Shown here: positions 62,105-64,000 of the stretch, one piece after another | How the letters are laid out: each line of letters opens with the position of its first letter | Position numbering within the stretch: the first letter of the stretch is position 1 | Origin: Leadbetterella sp. | GTDB taxonomy: Bacteria > Bacteroidota > Bacteroidia > Cytophagales > Spirosomataceae | Length of the DNA stretch: 64,000 nucleotides | Reading direction: 5' to 3' | Assembly: GCA_019638185.1 (NCBI GenBank) | Contig: JAHBUH010000005.1 | Span: 125,300-189,299 of the forward strand | Translations under genes and position numbers: made by a program | The notes under the pieces: model-generated | What the model was told of the DNA's origin: nothing | Seen by the model: only the letters and a program-made list of their open reading frames with translations | Database searches by the model: none

Positions 62105-64000
62105 TTAATTTGAAAAGATAAGACCTGAATCCAGGTTAAGACTGATAAAAAATGTTCTTCCCGCCGAACCGGAAGAGTAAAAGCTGTTAACCGCCGGCGT
62201 GTAATTGAAAATATTATTTAGCCCGGCACTTAAAGCCAGGTAATCTTTGTAATGACGCGATACCTGCAGCCTCCAGGTACTGTAACCGGGGTAATGGATT
62301 TTGTAATAGGCGCCCTCGTTATCTTCTGAATATACATCGGTACTGCTCAGGTATTTGCCGTTCAGGCTGATTACGGTACGGTGGCCGGTTTTCCCAAACG
62401 TATAATCGGTTTTGAACACGGCTGTGTGCGGCCGGGTATAGGAGAGGTTCCTTCCATCTTCTCTCCGGCCGTCATGGGTGTAGGTATAGCCCATCTGTAC
62501 TTTCCAGTTCTTCAGCGGGGAAAAGGCCGTGTTAAGTTCGGCTCCTTTCAGAATCTGCCGCCCGGTGTTCTGGTAATATATGGTGTCATTCGCTGCATTC
62601 CAGAGCAGGTTAAGCTTGTCATGAATGAGGTTTCGGAACAGGCTGGCAGATACGTACATTTTCCCGCGGGAATAGTCGCCGCTGAGTGAAAAGGTACGGC
62701 TTTTCTCGGGTTTAAGATGGGGATTACCGATGATCTGGAACATGCCCAGGTGGTCCCAGTTGGTATGCAGTTCCTTCAGGCTGGGAGAGCGGAAGCCGCC
62801 CGCATAAGTGGTGCGCAGGGTAACTGCCCGGGAAAGCGTGTATTTCAGTGACACCGAAGGGCTGAGATTTCCCCCATAATTAGAGTGCTTGTCCCAGCGT
62901 ACACCGGTCAGCAGGTTAAGCCGTTCTGCCGGGGTAAAATCATGCTGGGTATAAAGGGTATAGCTGTCTGCGCTAAACTTTTCGCCGGATTGAAACATAT
63001 AGGTAGAGAGGGTCTCGCTCAGGAACTCGGCCCCGCTGGTGAGCATTTGCCGGGAGGTGAGCCGGTTATGGGAGATCAACCGCAGGTTATGCAGGTGATG
63101 GGTATAATCTTTTTCTTTCAGGTCTATGCGGTGATAGAAATTGACCTTATCGTAGCGACTGAAATTGTAGCTGAGGTCCAGGTGGTTCCGCTCGTCAAGA
63201 CGGAGGCTGTTGCGCAGCAGCGCATTATAGCTGTAATAGAGGTTATGCAAAACCGTTCCTTCCGCACCGGCATTAAACCGCTCTCTCTGCAGGTAGGTGC
63301 CTTTTACTTCCGAAGACAGGAGGTCGGAAAACCGGTAGGCCAGCTTCTGCTCCAGGTTCAGGCTTTTTCCGCCCTCTACTTCCTTCTTCCGGAGAACCGG
63401 GTCTGCGATCACCTTATCCGGGTAAATACGGGTGAGGTACTCCCGGTCTTCCAGCGTATAATTCCGGATGGTTTTCCAGAGTGCGGAGGTCTGGCTGTTC
63501 AGCTGTCCCCGGTTCAGCCCCGCATTCAGAGCATACTGCTGCTCCCCGAAGCTGCCGGCACGGGCGTTCAGGCCCAGGTGGAGGGGCCGGGTGTTCTTTT
63601 TAGTAATGATATTGATCACACCGCCCATGGCATTGGAGCCATAGAGAGTGGAGAGTGAACCTTTCACGATCTCCACCCGTTCTATATTATTGGGGTTAAG
63701 CAGGTCATAATCAATGTTATTCCGTGTCTCTCCGGCTATCCGCTCGCCGTCTACCAGGAAAAGTACATAGTTCCCGTCCAGGCCCTGCAGGTTAATGTTA
63801 GGCACGTTAGCATTACTGGTAAACTCTATGCCCGGCAGCTCCATTTCCAGCAGCGACCGGAAGGTGGCGGGATTCAGCTTCCGGATATCTTTAGCGGTGA
63901 TCACCCGGGTGAGTACGGGGCTGTCTTTCACCAGTTTGGGTGTTCGGGTGCCTGTCACTACCACCTCACGCAGATGAGTGATATCTTCCGTTACCAGCGT
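62105..64000 (-). CDS. TonB-dependent outer-membrane receptor, N-terminus off window
   Basis: The reading frame runs through the right edge, so the N-terminus is missing. The visible part starts with LREVVVTGTRTPKLVKDSP, just after a TonB-box position. The plug domain follows (DSPVLTRVITAKDIRKLNP, VPNINLQGLDGNYVLFLVDGERI, VEIVKGSLSTLYGSNAMGGVINIITKK), then the 22-strand barrel with ERLNLLTGVRWDKHSNYGG and a normal terminal strand. By the plug sequence it resembles the BtuB/haem/siderophore receptor group without SusC-type extension. The substrate is not deducible here. Confidence 0.92.
   Translation of the reverse strand, partial: TLVTEDITHLREVVVTGTRTPKLVKDSPVLTRVITAKDIRKLNPATFRSLLEMELPGIEFTSNANVPNINLQGLDGNYVLFLVDGERIAGETRNNIDYDLLNPNNIERVEIVKGSLSTLYGSNAMGGVINIITKKNTRPLHLGLNARAGSFGEQQYALNAGLNRGQLNSQTSALWKTIRNYTLEDREYLTRIYPDKVIADPVLRKKEVEGGKSLNLEQKLAYRFSDLLSSEVKGTYLQRERFNAGAEGTVLHNLYYSYNALLRNSLRLDERNHLDLSYNFSRYDKVNFYHRIDLKEKDYTHHLHNLRLISHNRLTSRQMLTSGAEFLSETLSTYMFQSGEKFSADSYTLYTQHDFTPAERLNLLTGVRWDKHSNYGGNLSPSVSLKYTLSRAVTLRTTYAGGFRSPSLKELHTNWDHLGMFQIIGNPHLKPEKSRTFSLSGDYSRGKMYVSASLFRNLIHDKLNLLWNAANDTIYYQNTGRQILKGAELNTAFSPLKNWKVQMGYTYTHDGRREDGRNLSYTRPHTAVFKTDYTFGKTGHRTVISLNGKYLSSTDVYSEDNEGAYYKIHYPGYSTWRLQVSRHYKDYLALSAGLNNIFNYTPAVNSFYSSGSAGRTFFISLNLDSGLIFSN

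Noticed and set aside
62885..63658. 257-codon plus-strand open frame inside the TonB-dependent receptor
   Set aside because: Shadow of the receptor barrel; no domain, no promoter.
1..64000. tRNA, rRNA or known riboswitch
   Set aside because: No T-loop motif, rRNA stretch or known leader structure was recognised by eye; a covariance-model scan would be decisive.

Overview
The window is bacterial and reads as Bacteroidota, most likely Cytophagia/Chitinophagia-like, from a moderately GC-balanced genome. Evidence: many starts are preceded by the Bacteroidota -7 promoter element TAnnTTTG, sometimes with a -33 TTG 20 nt upstream; there are lipoproteins, a type IX secretion C-terminal sorting domain, DUF6089 outer-membrane proteins, the uppS-bamA-ompH-ompH order and a TonB-dependent receptor. 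No rRNA, tRNA, CRISPR array or transposase was recognised.

Bases 1-26,300 are mostly housekeeping and envelope genes: a phosphosulfolactate synthase-like gene cut by the left edge, an Omp85-type protein, SppA, two tiny PspC proteins, a DUF4056 protein convergent with a trypsin-like protease, two DUF6089 proteins, NAD kinase, a CBS protein, PlsC, an acyl-ACP desaturase, a VanZ-like protein, AspS, UppS, BamA, two Skp/OmpH chaperones, ProB, an isolated NuoH, AsnS, a histidine kinase/response regulator pair and a beta-carbonic anhydrase. A Crp/Fnr-type regulator follows, framed by three striking inverted repeats.

Bases 27,233-35,672 hold a tandem family of SGNH-hydrolase-like lipoproteins around a 1297-residue T9SS-exported protein. 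One paralogue keeps the catalytic Ser/Asp/His set, the second has lost His and is frameshifted, and the third has lost both Ser and His. A tricorn-like protease follows on the opposite strand.

Bases 38,900-48,770 form an AT-rich accessory island. Its core reads leftward: WYL regulator, SLOG/DUF2493 protein, DUF2779 double-nuclease-like protein, McrB, McrC, a stand-alone DnaB/RecA-type ATPase and a 100-residue protein. A palindrome GYGCA-N7-TGCGY occurs three times. Each copy lies 9-10 nt upstream of a -7-like box, in front of three separate transcription starts of this cluster. This suggests one regulon, perhaps repressed by the WYL protein, and makes the set the best candidate here for an undescribed composite defence system. 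The right part of the island (a Fic protein with a repeat array in its promoter, a long imperfect inverted repeat and a GIY-YIG nuclease) lies between a 25-codon remnant of a response-regulator gene and the intact paralogue.

Bases 48,849-61,623 carry an orphan NarL-type regulator and then a tight five-gene operon for a cell-surface assembly: an outer-membrane barrel, a 1973-residue TANFOR-like secreted protein, a fibronectin-III-like protein, a repeat lipoprotein and a small lipoprotein. The window ends with a small secreted protein and a TonB-dependent receptor cut by the right edge.
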